Positions 16,076 to 23,648 of a DNA stretch of 32,190 bases are shown piece by piece (position 1 is the first letter of the stretch; every line of letters starts with the position of its first letter). Source of the stretch: Nitrospira sp. (lineage in GTDB: Bacteria > Nitrospirota > Nitrospiria > Nitrospirales > Nitrospiraceae); the NCBI GenBank assembly GCA_029881435.1, contig JAOUMR010000033.1, positions 1 through 32,190 of the forward strand. The letters run 5' to 3'. A program made the translations under genes and the position numbers. A model generated the notes under the pieces. The model worked only from the letters and a program-made list of their open reading frames with translations. It was not told where the DNA came from and searched no databases.

Positions 16076-16648
16076 ATGTGGGAGCTTATAGCGAGACGTA
16101 CTCTTCTGGCATCGAGTGTGCTGTTGGCCGCATTCCTTGGGTATCTTCTCGTCAGAAATGCGGATTCTCTGCCGACCAACCCATCGATGTCCCTTGAGCC
16201 ACTGGAACAGGCCGATGCCAAGCTCTCGGAGTTTATTTTTACGCAATCAAAAGGTGATGTAGTGCAATGGCAAGTACAGGCGAAACAGGCTCGAGTATTT
16301 GAACAAGAAAAGCAAGCGTTGCTCCATGATGTTGCCCTCACCTTCTATGGGGGAGACGGTGAGGAGGTAACGGTCCGTGGTGAAGAAGGAACACTCGATA
16401 CTGCGAGCAAGAATTTTTTGCTGTCGAATCGCGAGGTGCCTATTATCGTGACAACCAGGAGCGGGTACACGATTTATACCAACCATTTGCTCTGGACAGA
16501 TAAAGCTAAAGAAATTCGAACAGAAGATCCTGTCCGAATTGTAGGACATGGGTTGGAGATCAGAGGTCTTGGACTGCTCGGGCGGATGGAATCAGAAGAA
16601 TTTGAGGTTCTAGACGATGTTCATGTGGATCTCGTTCCTGCTTCTTAA
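16076..16648 (+). CDS. lptC: LPS export ABC transporter periplasmic protein LptC
   Basis: Encodes 190 aa, the normal LptC size. LptC is a bitopic inner-membrane protein that receives lipopolysaccharide from LptB2FG and passes it to LptA. A single membrane helix is at about residues 8-26 (RTLLASSVLLAAFLGYLLV), followed by the periplasmic beta-jellyroll with LSEFIFTQSKGDVVQWQVQA, VRGEEGTLDTASKNFLLSN and YTIYTNHLLWTDKAKEI. The ATG at 16076 is the first possible start after an in-frame TAA at 16070; AGGAG (16059-16063) is 12 nt away, rather far. The start codon lies in a repeat of the upstream terminator arm. It overlaps lptA by 32 nt. Confidence 0.88.
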   Translation: MWELIARRTLLASSVLLAAFLGYLLVRNADSLPTNPSMSLEPLEQADAKLSEFIFTQSKGDVVQWQVQAKQARVFEQEKQALLHDVALTFYGGDGEEVTVRGEEGTLDTASKNFLLSNREVPIIVTTRSGYTIYTNHLLWTDKAKEIRTEDPVRIVGHGLEIRGLGLLGRMESEEFEVLDDVHVDLVPAS

Positions 16649-17228
16649 TGTGATCTGTATCGGAAGCACGTCCGCCGCTCTTTCCACGGAATCCGGAAAC
16701 CTGAAGCAGAACGTTGAGGCGCCGGGTGTCCCGACCACCATTACGTCTAAGAAAATGACGGTCCGCAATCAAGATAGTCAGGCAGTGTTCGAGGGGATGG
16801 TTGTGCTGACCCGAGGCCCCCTTGTTGTTCACTCAGATAAAATGGTTGTGTCGTTTCATTCTCGAAAGCGAGACCTCATCCAGCCGTCGTCCAATGGAGC
16901 GAATCACGAAGAACCAGCTCAGAACGTCTCTTCACCTAAGGGAAGCAGCGCCACGTCAACGATTTCGAATCGTTCCGTCAGTCGGATCGAAGCGACCGCG
17001 GATGTTCACCCTGTCAAGATTGAATACGAGAATGGCAACGCCACTTGCCAAAAAGCGGTGTATTTCGTCGAGGGCGACAAGGTTGTGTTAACTGGTGGAC
17101 CAGTGGCCTGGGAGAGGGGGACGCGTGTCAGCGGTAAGCAGATTACAATTTTTCTTGCCGAAGAGCGGAGTGTGGTAGAGGGAGGGTCTCACCTTCGTAT
17201 TGAAGGTGAGGGGGTGGATAAGCCGTGA
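16617..17228 (+). CDS. lptA: LPS transport periplasmic protein LptA (OstA-like)
   Basis: Encodes 203 aa. LptA polymerises into the periplasmic bridge that carries lipopolysaccharide to LptDE. A signal peptide (MFMWISFLLLNVICIGSTSA) would be cut after about residue 20. The jellyroll halves are visible as TITSKKMTVRNQDSQAVFEG with MVVLTRGPLVVHSDKMVVSF, and YENGNATCQKAVYFVEGDKV with VVLTGGPVAWERGTRVSGKQ. Between them, residues 82-121 form a Ser/Asn/Glu-rich insertion, probably a flexible loop. The ATG at 16617 (or 16623) has GAGG at 16604-16607 and lies inside lptC. The TGA overlaps the lptB GTG. Confidence 0.87.
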   Translation: MFMWISFLLLNVICIGSTSAALSTESGNLKQNVEAPGVPTTITSKKMTVRNQDSQAVFEGMVVLTRGPLVVHSDKMVVSFHSRKRDLIQPSSNGANHEEPAQNVSSPKGSSATSTISNRSVSRIEATADVHPVKIEYENGNATCQKAVYFVEGDKVVLTGGPVAWERGTRVSGKQITIFLAEERSVVEGGSHLRIEGEGVDKP

Positions 17229-18007
17229 CTCAAAGTATTCACGCTGGACCAGGCGCTCTTATCGATTCACACTCCGCGCAGAATGGAGACTGTCTACAGG
17301 CTACGGGATTGGTCAAAAGTTTCCGTGGTCGAAAAGTTGTCAAAGGAGTTGCAATCGAAGTCTATGCTGGCGAGGTGGTCGGCCTTCTTGGCCCTAATGG
17401 AGCTGGGAAGACCACTATTTTCGACATGGTGGTGGGTTTATGCCAGCCTGATGAAGGAGAAATAACCTTCAAGGGAGAATCTGTTACCAATCTGCCGATG
17501 TATAAGCGAGCACGACGGGGAATCGGGTACCTTCCTCAGGAATCATCAGTCTTTCGCCGGCTTTCCGTAGAGCATAATGTCTTGGCGATTCTTGAAATGC
17601 TGGGGTATGCTCGTAAAGAACGGAGCCACCGGGTGGACACTCTGCTCAAAGAATTGGATTTGCTCCATATTCGTAAGAGTATGGCCTATGCCCTGTCAGG
17701 CGGAGAGCGTCGACGTTTAGAGATTACGAGAGCTTTGGCAGCCACGCCGTCATTTATGTTGCTGGATGAGCCGTTCGCGGGGATTGATCCCATCGCTGTT
17801 GCAGATATTCAACAGATCATCACTCGGTTGAAAGATAAAGGGATTGGAATACTCATTACTGATCATAACGTCCAGGAAACGCTATCCATAGTCGACCGAG
17901 CCTACATCATCAATGAGGGGTTGATTCTGGAATCCGGACCTCCTGAAGTGATTGTTCAGAGCGAAACTGCTCGAGCGGTCTACCTCGGTGAACAGTTCAA
18001 GTTATAG
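17225..18007 (+). CDS. lptB: LPS export ABC transporter ATPase LptB
   Basis: Encodes 260 aa. LptB is the cytoplasmic ATPase that powers extraction of lipopolysaccharide by LptFG. Motifs in order: Walker A GPNGAGKTT (56-64), Q-loop Q105, signature LSGGE (157-161), Walker B FMLLDEP (177-183) and the H-loop His214 (ITDHN). The sequence YLPQESSVFRRLSVEHNV and AGIDPIAVADIQ are typical of LptB rather than of other ABC ATPases. The GTG start at 17225 overlaps the lptA stop (GTGA). It adds about 22 residues before the usual start; no ATG lies between, so the extension may be real. lptF and lptG are not in this window. Confidence 0.95.
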   Translation: MTQSIHAGPGALIDSHSAQNGDCLQATGLVKSFRGRKVVKGVAIEVYAGEVVGLLGPNGAGKTTIFDMVVGLCQPDEGEITFKGESVTNLPMYKRARRGIGYLPQESSVFRRLSVEHNVLAILEMLGYARKERSHRVDTLLKELDLLHIRKSMAYALSGGERRRLEITRALAATPSFMLLDEPFAGIDPIAVADIQQIITRLKDKGIGILITDHNVQETLSIVDRAYIINEGLILESGPPEVIVQSETARAVYLGEQFKL

Positions 18008-18024
18008 AGGATGAGTCGTCAACG

Positions 18025-19533
18025 ATGAAATTGCGCCTGGATCTGAAACTTAGCCAGAAATTGATCATGACGCCGCAGTTGCAGCAGGCAATTAAACTGT
18101 TGCAGTTGTCACGCCTTGAGTTGCAACAGAGCCTGACTCAGCATCTCTTGGAGAACCCTTTGCTGGATGAGCTCCAATCTGATGGAGAAGAAAATGAGTC
18201 CTCTAGCAATGATGAGGAGAAAGCAGAGGAAGCCTCAGCCGCGGCAGGACAGGAACAGGCAAGTACAGTAGAAACACCGGAAGAACGAGGGTCTCCGGAG
18301 GAATTTTCTGCATCCGGGTGGGAAGAATACTTCGGGAGGGATCGTCGGGACGGACAGTCTGAATACCCCGGAGGGTCCGATGATTTTCCCTCATATGAAC
18401 AAACGGTAGCAAAGGCAACGTCCCTTGAAGAGCATCTTCTCTGGCAGTTGTCTCTGTCTGTGCTTTCCGATCGAGACAAAGAGCTTGGTCGTTTAATTAT
18501 TGGCAACCTGGATGATGATGGCTATCTTCGCATTCCGTTAACTGAAGTTGTGGCTGGTTCTACATTTACGGAAACTGAGGCCGAATCTGTGCTCGGAGAC
18601 ATTCAGACTTTCGATCCCACCGGAGTCGCCGCAAGGGATCTGGCGGAATGTCTTTTGCTCCAACTAGGACATTTGGGGCGCAACCCATTCGGTTCACTTG
18701 GCTCTCCTCCCGGAGCACTCAAAGGATCGGTGATTGAAAGCATTATCCAACATCATCTAAAGGACCTAGAGAGAAGGCAGTATGCCAAAATTGCGAAGGC
18801 CTTAAGCATCACTATCGAGGAAGTGTTCCAAGCTACAAAGATCATCGGTGAGCTTGAGCCCAAACCGGGGAGGCCATTCACCAATACCCAGAACTATGTG
18901 ATCGTACCAGACGTATTTGTCGTCAAGAATGAAGGGGAGTGGGTTGTCCTGTTGAACGATGATGGTCTTCCAAGAATGAGGATCAGCCCGTACTACAAGC
19001 AACTCATTTCATCAGGGCAGGGCGGAACCCCAGAAACCAAAGCGTATATGGATGAGAAGCTGCGGGCCGCACAATGGGTCATTCGAAGCATCGAGCAGCG
19101 CAATAGGACCATCGTCAAGGTAGTGTCGAGCATTGTGAAATTTCAGGAGCAGTTTTTTGAGCAAGGCGTGCAGTACCTCAAGCCTTTGGTCCTCAAACAG
19201 GTGGCAGAAGATATTGGAATGCACGAATCCACGATTAGCCGTGTGACAGCGAACAAGTATATGTATTGTCCGCAGGGCATGTTGGAGCTTAAATATTTCT
19301 TCAATGCTGGGCTTCAGCGAACTGATGAACCATCGGGCATGCATTCCTCGGTTTCTGTTAGAGATATGATTAAAAACATGGTGGCGGAAGAAGATGGAAA
19401 ACGTCCCTTGAAAGATGAGGAGATTGCGGCTAGGCTTCGTACCCTAGGTGTCCTCATCGCCAGGAGGACCGTGGCTAAGTATCGAGCCGAATTGAATATT
19501 GCATCAGCCAGTCAACGCAAACAATTCTTTTGA
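18025..19533 (+). CDS. rpoN: RNA polymerase sigma-54 factor
   Basis: Encodes 502 aa. Sigma54 directs polymerase to -24/-12 promoters that require ATP-dependent activators, often for nitrogen, motility and pilus genes. Region I is the Gln/Leu-rich N terminus (LKLSQKLIMTPQLQQAIKLL, QLSRLELQQSLTQHLLENPL). Region II (about 50-115) is acidic and Ser/Glu-rich. The core-binding domain follows, with IGNLDDDGYL. The helix-turn-helix segment contains VAEDIGMHESTISRVTANKY, and the RpoN box ARRTVAKYR is at 479-487. The ATG follows AGAGGATGAG (18006-18015) 17 nt after lptB, so it is probably co-transcribed with lptCAB. Confidence 0.97.
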   Translation: MKLRLDLKLSQKLIMTPQLQQAIKLLQLSRLELQQSLTQHLLENPLLDELQSDGEENESSSNDEEKAEEASAAAGQEQASTVETPEERGSPEEFSASGWEEYFGRDRRDGQSEYPGGSDDFPSYEQTVAKATSLEEHLLWQLSLSVLSDRDKELGRLIIGNLDDDGYLRIPLTEVVAGSTFTETEAESVLGDIQTFDPTGVAARDLAECLLLQLGHLGRNPFGSLGSPPGALKGSVIESIIQHHLKDLERRQYAKIAKALSITIEEVFQATKIIGELEPKPGRPFTNTQNYVIVPDVFVVKNEGEWVVLLNDDGLPRMRISPYYKQLISSGQGGTPETKAYMDEKLRAAQWVIRSIEQRNRTIVKVVSSIVKFQEQFFEQGVQYLKPLVLKQVAEDIGMHESTISRVTANKYMYCPQGMLELKYFFNAGLQRTDEPSGMHSSVSVRDMIKNMVAEEDGKRPLKDEEIAARLRTLGVLIARRTVAKYRAELNIASASQRKQFF

Positions 19534-19579
19534 TCACCGCTGCGCTGCATCCAACGAAATACACACCTTGGAGGTGGGC

Positions 19580-19909
19580 ATGAACTTAAGAATCACGGGT
19601 CGACACATGGATGTTACCCCAGCCTTGAGAAGCTATGTGGAAACAAGATTTAGTCGTCTGGATCGCTATGGCTTGAAGGTTGGATCACTTCAAGTCGTGC
19701 TGGGAGTTGAGAAGCTTCAGCATAAGGCCGAAGTCACTGGTGCTGTAAGCGGGAAGCGGATACAAGCCAAGACATCGACTTTGGAAATGTACGCCACCAT
19801 TGATGCACTCGTTGACCGTGTGGACGCGCAGTTTCGAAAGTGGAAAGATCGTCTTGCCCATCACAAGCCAGCCAAATCGAAGAGGCCGGTTGTTTTGCAA
19901 TCCGAGTAA
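19580..19909 (+). CDS. hpf: Ribosome hibernation promoting factor, short form
   Basis: Encodes 109 aa, the short HPF/YfiA-type protein without the C-terminal dimerisation domain of long HPF. It binds the 30S decoding channel in stationary phase and promotes ribosome inactivation. The core reads MNLRITGRHMDVTPALRSYV, then RFSRLDRYGLKVGSLQVVL and DALVDRVDAQFRKWKDRLAH. The frame is open back into rpoN, but the ATG at 19580 has a strong GGAGGT (19570-19575) and fits the family start. Linkage to rpoN is conserved widely. The stop is followed by a 188-nt gap where ptsN might be expected. Confidence 0.93.
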   Translation: MNLRITGRHMDVTPALRSYVETRFSRLDRYGLKVGSLQVVLGVEKLQHKAEVTGAVSGKRIQAKTSTLEMYATIDALVDRVDAQFRKWKDRLAHHKPAKSKRPVVLQSE

Positions 19910-20097
19910 AACCAGGATCAACAATCATTAGAGCACATCTTGACGGCATAATCAGATCGATAGTTGCTCAATGTAGTAAATCTTGATCGAGAGGAAGTAT
20001 TCCTTAACTTGTCCTCCAAGCAGCTGTCATGTGTCTAATCTTCAGCTCTTTGAGCCTGTTGAAGTAATTCACGTGTCGGCAGGGATGGTCTGGTGCT

Positions 20098-20964
20098 ATG
20101 GCACGACTGAACCTGGTGATCATCAGCGGCTTATCAGGATCCGGAAAATCCTACGCCCTAAAGGCTTTCGAGGATGCCGGCTACTTCTGTATCGACAATC
20201 TTCCTCCTGCCCTGCTTCCGACCTTTGTCGATCTCTGTGACCAACAACATAATGAAATCGCCAAGGTTGCCCTCGGTATTGATATACGAGAACGCGTGTT
20301 TTTTTCTGATCTTGTTGGAATCCTGGAACGAGTCAAAATCCTGGGCCATTCGGTCCAGCTATTATTCCTTGAGGCTCGTGAGGAAGTACTGATCAGACGC
20401 TTCTCGGAATCCAGGCGCCCGCATCCACTCTTGCCGCATCTTCCCGTTCTGGAAGGAATCCGATTCGAAAAGGAACGACTGACGGAACTTCGGCGGCACG
20501 CTGATCGTATCATCGATACCTCGGATCTTACGGTTCACGAACTCGGGGAGCTGCTCGCAAAGGAGTTTCAACGCGAATCCTCGGAACGACGACTGACTAT
20601 CTCACTCCTGACCTTCGGGTATAAATTCGGTGTACCCTATGATATTGATCTCTTATTCGATGTGAGATTTCTAAAGAACCCGTTCTTTGTCCCTGATCTT
20701 AAACCACTCCCAGGAAACGACCCTCGGGTTCGTCATTTTGTCTTATCAGACCCAGATGCGCACGCGTTTATTGACCACGTCGAAAAGCTATTGAATTTCC
20801 TCTTGCCATTGTTTCAGCGAGAACGGCGTAGTTATCTGACTATCGCCATTGGATGTACCGGTGGACGCCATCGGTCTGTCGCAATCGCCAGCCATCTCTG
20901 CGAAAGCCTCACGACGTTAGGGTACGAAGCCAGCCTTAAACATCGAGATGTCGATAAAGCCTAG
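20098..20964 (+). CDS. rapZ: RNase adapter protein RapZ (nucleotide-binding, YhbJ family)
   Basis: Encodes 288 aa, the full family length. In E. coli RapZ targets the GlmZ small RNA for RNase E and so controls glucosamine-6-phosphate synthesis for cell-wall precursors. The Walker A motif GLSGSGKS is at residues 11-18, followed by LKAFEDAGYFCIDNLPPALL. The C-terminal domain has LTFGYKFGVPYDIDLLFDVR, FLKNPFFVPDLKPLPGNDPR and IGCTGGRHRSVAIASHL, all hallmark segments. Upstream of ATG 20098 lies GGCAGGGATGG (20079-20089), a usable ribosome binding site. Whether a GlmZ-like RNA exists in this organism is unknown, so function beyond the family is inference. Confidence 0.95.
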   Translation: MARLNLVIISGLSGSGKSYALKAFEDAGYFCIDNLPPALLPTFVDLCDQQHNEIAKVALGIDIRERVFFSDLVGILERVKILGHSVQLLFLEAREEVLIRRFSESRRPHPLLPHLPVLEGIRFEKERLTELRRHADRIIDTSDLTVHELGELLAKEFQRESSERRLTISLLTFGYKFGVPYDIDLLFDVRFLKNPFFVPDLKPLPGNDPRVRHFVLSDPDAHAFIDHVEKLLNFLLPLFQRERRSYLTIAIGCTGGRHRSVAIASHLCESLTTLGYEASLKHRDVDKA

Positions 20965-20965
20965 G

Positions 20966-20980
20966 CTATTGCAGCAATAG
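20966..20980 (+). repeat. Palindrome just after rapZ
   Basis: CTATTGC (20966-20972) and GCAATAG (20974-20980) form a 7-bp inverted repeat with one central base, two bases after the rapZ stop. A 1-nt loop and no T run make it a poor intrinsic terminator; it might be a protein-binding site or a weak stop before the pilus promoter. Confidence 0.25.
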
Positions 20981-21024
20981 CAGCAATCCCATTCCTCCCA
21001 CAACCGCAGGTTAAAGTCCTTTCC

Positions 21025-21052
21025 TTGACAGCTAGAGCATATTGACTATACT
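21025..21052 (+). promoter_or_regulatory. Strong sigma70 promoter for the pilus operon
   Basis: TTGACA (21025-21030, perfect), a 16-nt spacer and TATACT (21047-21052, five of six) form one of the best promoters in the window. Transcription should start near 21059, about 40 nt before the small regulator gene. A second TTGAC at 21042-21046 makes a direct repeat within the spacer and could be an operator element. No sigma54-type element was seen here. Confidence 0.7.
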
Positions 21053-21099
21053 TACTTTTGTGAATACCAACAGTCTTATCCTACGATACTAATACGCAA

Positions 21100-21312
21100 G
21101 TGAAGAAACCTAGAAAAGCCTCAATGCAAGAAGGGTTTAAGGCCTATGAGATATGCGACTTGTTCGATATTTCCAAGGCCACACTCTTTCGCTGGGAGCG
21201 GGACGGGGTTATTGCCCAACCAGTTCGGGATTGGAGAAACTGGCGTCTTTACACTCGAAAGAATGTGGATGAAATTGAGAAAGTTATTCGCGCCCGCAAA
21301 GCGGTCGCGTAA
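21100..21312 (+). CDS. Small MerR-like helix-turn-helix DNA-binding protein
   Basis: Encodes 70 aa from GTG at 21100, or 62 aa from ATG at 21124. A winged helix-turn-helix of the MerR/excisionase type is visible: YEICDLFDISKATLFRWERD (about 16-35) followed by GVIAQP and the wing DWRNWRLYT (44-52), which matches the R-x-Y pattern of MerR proteins. There is no effector-binding or dimerisation domain. No clear ribosome binding site precedes either start. It lies 18 nt before pilM and shares its promoter, so it may regulate pilus genes or its own operon. That role is inferred from position; the DNA-binding fold is the firm part. Confidence 0.75.
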   Translation: MKKPRKASMQEGFKAYEICDLFDISKATLFRWERDGVIAQPVRDWRNWRLYTRKNVDEIEKVIRARKAVA

Positions 21313-21330
21313 GGTAGCAGGTACCGAATT

Positions 21331-22437
21331 ATGATGAGTTCACTTAAGAAGCTCGTAGAGACCGACATTATCTCTATGTTGACTCCTCGCCGGCAGCTTG
21401 TTGGGCTGGATATTGGGTCAAGCGCGATCAAGGTTGCTCAATTGAAGGAAAGCAAGGGGCGGTATTTCCTGCAAAAGTTTGGGGTCAAACCACTTGAACC
21501 CGAGGTGATCGTTGACGGGACTATCATGGATGAAGGCCGTGTCGTTGCGGCTATCCGAGAACTATTCGATGAAGCAAACATCAAGAATAAGCACGTGGCC
21601 ATCTCGATTTCTGGGCATGCCGTCATCGTCAAGAAGATTAATTTGCCGCCTATGCCGGATGAAGAATTAGAAGGTCAGGTAAAGCTAGCTGCCGAGCAGT
21701 ACATTCCCTTTGACATTAACGAAGTCAACATCGACTTCCATGTATTGCCACCGGACCTGTCGAGCGATGGACAGGGCGACATGGCGGTGATCCTGGTAGC
21801 TGCTAAGAAAGATAAAATCAACGAGCTGACGGAACTGGTGAAGGCAGTCGGGCTGATTCCAATGGTCATGGATGTCGATGCCTTTGCGATCGAAAATATG
21901 CATGCGATCAATTATCCGATGGCACAGGAAGAAACAACCGCCCTGGTCAATCTTGGTGCCAGTGTGATGAATGTCAACATCATTCGGGCAGGGGCATCCC
22001 TATTTACTCGAGATATTCCTTTGGGTGGGAACCGCTATACCGAGGCGATTCAACGAGAAATCGGGTTGTCGTTTGAAGAGGCTGAAGAGAGCAAGAAAAA
22101 TGACCCAGCTGGCGATTCCAGTGGAGCCTCGGTTGGCAGCGTCATCGACAGTGTAAATGCGGAAGTCGCGGCGGAGATAGCCAGGACTGTGGATTACTTC
22201 AAGAATTCAACCGCCAATTCCGAGCTTAGTCGTGTGCTGCTCTGTGGCGGTGTGGCTAGGGCGAAGGGGTTGATTCAGCAGCTTGGTGATCGGATGCAAC
22301 TTTCCGTGGAAATGGCAGATCCATTCGCCGAAATCGACATCGCAGGGTGCGATGTCGATCCAGACCTCCTGGCTGATATGGCTCCGTCTGCAGCTGTCGG
22401 CATCGGGTTAGCACTGAGAGCGGTGGGTGACAGATGA
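21331..22437 (+). CDS. pilM: Type IV pilus assembly ATPase-like protein PilM
   Basis: Encodes 368 aa. PilM is a cytoplasmic actin-like protein that binds ATP and the N-terminal tail of PilN, linking the inner-membrane PilNO platform to the cytoplasm. The first phosphate-binding motif VGLDIGSSAIKVAQLKES (24-41) is clear; later parts include LPPMPDEELEGQVKLAAEQY, PFDINEVNIDFHVLPPD, TALVNLGASVMNVNIIRAGA and RVLLCGGVARAKGLIQQLGD. Tandem ATGs at 21331 and 21334 are both possible starts. The TGA overlaps the pilN ATG as ATGA. It is the first structural gene of the pilMNOPQ operon. Confidence 0.96.
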   Translation: MMSSLKKLVETDIISMLTPRRQLVGLDIGSSAIKVAQLKESKGRYFLQKFGVKPLEPEVIVDGTIMDEGRVVAAIRELFDEANIKNKHVAISISGHAVIVKKINLPPMPDEELEGQVKLAAEQYIPFDINEVNIDFHVLPPDLSSDGQGDMAVILVAAKKDKINELTELVKAVGLIPMVMDVDAFAIENMHAINYPMAQEETTALVNLGASVMNVNIIRAGASLFTRDIPLGGNRYTEAIQREIGLSFEEAEESKKNDPAGDSSGASVGSVIDSVNAEVAAEIARTVDYFKNSTANSELSRVLLCGGVARAKGLIQQLGDRMQLSVEMADPFAEIDIAGCDVDPDLLADMAPSAAVGIGLALRAVGDR

Positions 22438-22991
22438 TTCGAATTAATCTACTTTCCGATGGGCCAAAGGGACGACCAGCGAAGCCTCAATATGATGTTC
22501 GCGCGCAAGCGTTGCTTGGCGTGGGAGTCATCCTGATTACGCTGGCCGGCTGTTGGTGGTATTCATCCTCCTTGGACGACGAGCTTGAGGCTCGGCAAGA
22601 GGAAAAGCAGGATAAGGAAAAGCAAGTTGCACAGCTGAAGGAGCAGGTCAAGCAGGTCCAGGACTTTGAGCAAAGGAAAAAACTTCTGGAGGATAAAAAT
22701 CGCATTATTGACCAGCTAGAGCAATCAAGAATGGGACCTGTGAAAGTCCTCGACCATGTGAGTCAGAGTTTGGAACCCCTTAAAGTATGGCTCACGCGGC
22801 TGGGTGTAGCCTCAGAAATAGTTGAACTGGAGGGGAAGGCATTAACGAATGACGATGTGGTCGAATTCGTCAATAACTTGCGCCGTACGGATTACTTTAC
22901 CGGAATCAATCTGCAGGAGAGTAAAGCCACGGTCGAAAACAAGATCAATCTGTATCAGTTCCGCTTAGCCTTTCGGCTGAAGGGGTTATGA
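22434..22991 (+). CDS. pilN: Type IV pilus inner-membrane protein PilN
   Basis: Encodes 185 aa. PilN is bitopic: a short cytoplasmic tail binds PilM and the periplasmic domain pairs with PilO. The tail carries MIRINLLSD, close to the conserved INLLP motif that docks into PilM, with Ser in the last place. One membrane helix is at about 25-45 (ALLGVGVILITLAGCWWYSS), followed by a long coiled coil at about 47-98 rich in Glu, Lys and Gln, then an alpha/beta domain. ATGA overlaps join it to pilM and pilO on both sides, fitting equal expression. Confidence 0.93.
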   Translation: MIRINLLSDGPKGRPAKPQYDVRAQALLGVGVILITLAGCWWYSSSLDDELEARQEEKQDKEKQVAQLKEQVKQVQDFEQRKKLLEDKNRIIDQLEQSRMGPVKVLDHVSQSLEPLKVWLTRLGVASEIVELEGKALTNDDVVEFVNNLRRTDYFTGINLQESKATVENKINLYQFRLAFRLKGL

Positions 22992-23635
22992 TGGCGTTGC
23001 CACAAGTCAACCTGGATGCGCTTCGCAACGTGCCAGCCACGCAAAAGGCCGCGCTCTTATTCCTCCTCGTTGGCGGCATCATCGCAGCATTTTACTTTTA
23101 CATCGCAGAACCAAAGTCTGAAATCATCGCTGTGCTGGAGGCGGAGAATGGTAAGCTGGAAAGCGAGATTCAAACGCTCACGATCAAAATGAAGCATCTA
23201 GATGAATTAGTGGCGGCCAACAAGCAGCTTGAAATTGAGTTGGCCAAGAAGAAGGAACGACTTCCGCCGGAAGAAGAAGCCATCATGCTGCTGAAACAGG
23301 TATCTGACCTGGGAGTCCGGCTGGGACTTGATATCAGGCTATGGAAACCGGGGGCGCCAACAGAAGATGCGTCGAAGCTCTTTGTCAAAATGCCGGTCAA
23401 TGTTGAAGTGGCGGGAGTCTATCATACCGCCGCGCTATTCTTCGATCGAATCAATCGGCTCCCACGGATTATTACGGTGTCGGGTCTCAAGATTGGATCT
23501 CCAAAGGTAGAACAAGGGCGAATCGTCTCGCAAACGACGTTTGATCTGGTGGCCTATGCCGCGCCACAAGAGAAGCCGGTTCCGGGAGCGCCAACAGCAG
23601 GGAATGGACCCAACGTCGCTCAAGTCGGCAAGTAA
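22988..23635 (+). CDS. pilO: Type IV pilus inner-membrane protein PilO
   Basis: Encodes 215 aa. PilO dimerises with PilN in the periplasm and is part of the alignment complex between the inner-membrane motor and the PilQ secretin. One membrane helix at about 20-40 (KAALLFLLVGGIIAAFYFYI) is followed by a coiled coil (44-90) and a ferredoxin-like domain containing LPPEEEAIMLLKQVSDLGVR, VEVAGVYHTAALFFDRINRL and RIITVSGLKIGSP. The C terminus is a Pro/Gly/Ala-rich tail. The ATG at 22988 overlaps the pilN stop; a second ATG at 22991 follows directly. Confidence 0.94.
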   Translation: MMALPQVNLDALRNVPATQKAALLFLLVGGIIAAFYFYIAEPKSEIIAVLEAENGKLESEIQTLTIKMKHLDELVAANKQLEIELAKKKERLPPEEEAIMLLKQVSDLGVRLGLDIRLWKPGAPTEDASKLFVKMPVNVEVAGVYHTAALFFDRINRLPRIITVSGLKIGSPKVEQGRIVSQTTFDLVAYAAPQEKPVPGAPTAGNGPNVAQVGK

Positions 23636-23648
23636 GGGATCGCCCACG

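Noticed and set aside
16006..16197. 63-aa + strand frame over the lptC start
   Set aside because: It lies in a different frame from lptC and starts within the lptC promoter; no protein features.
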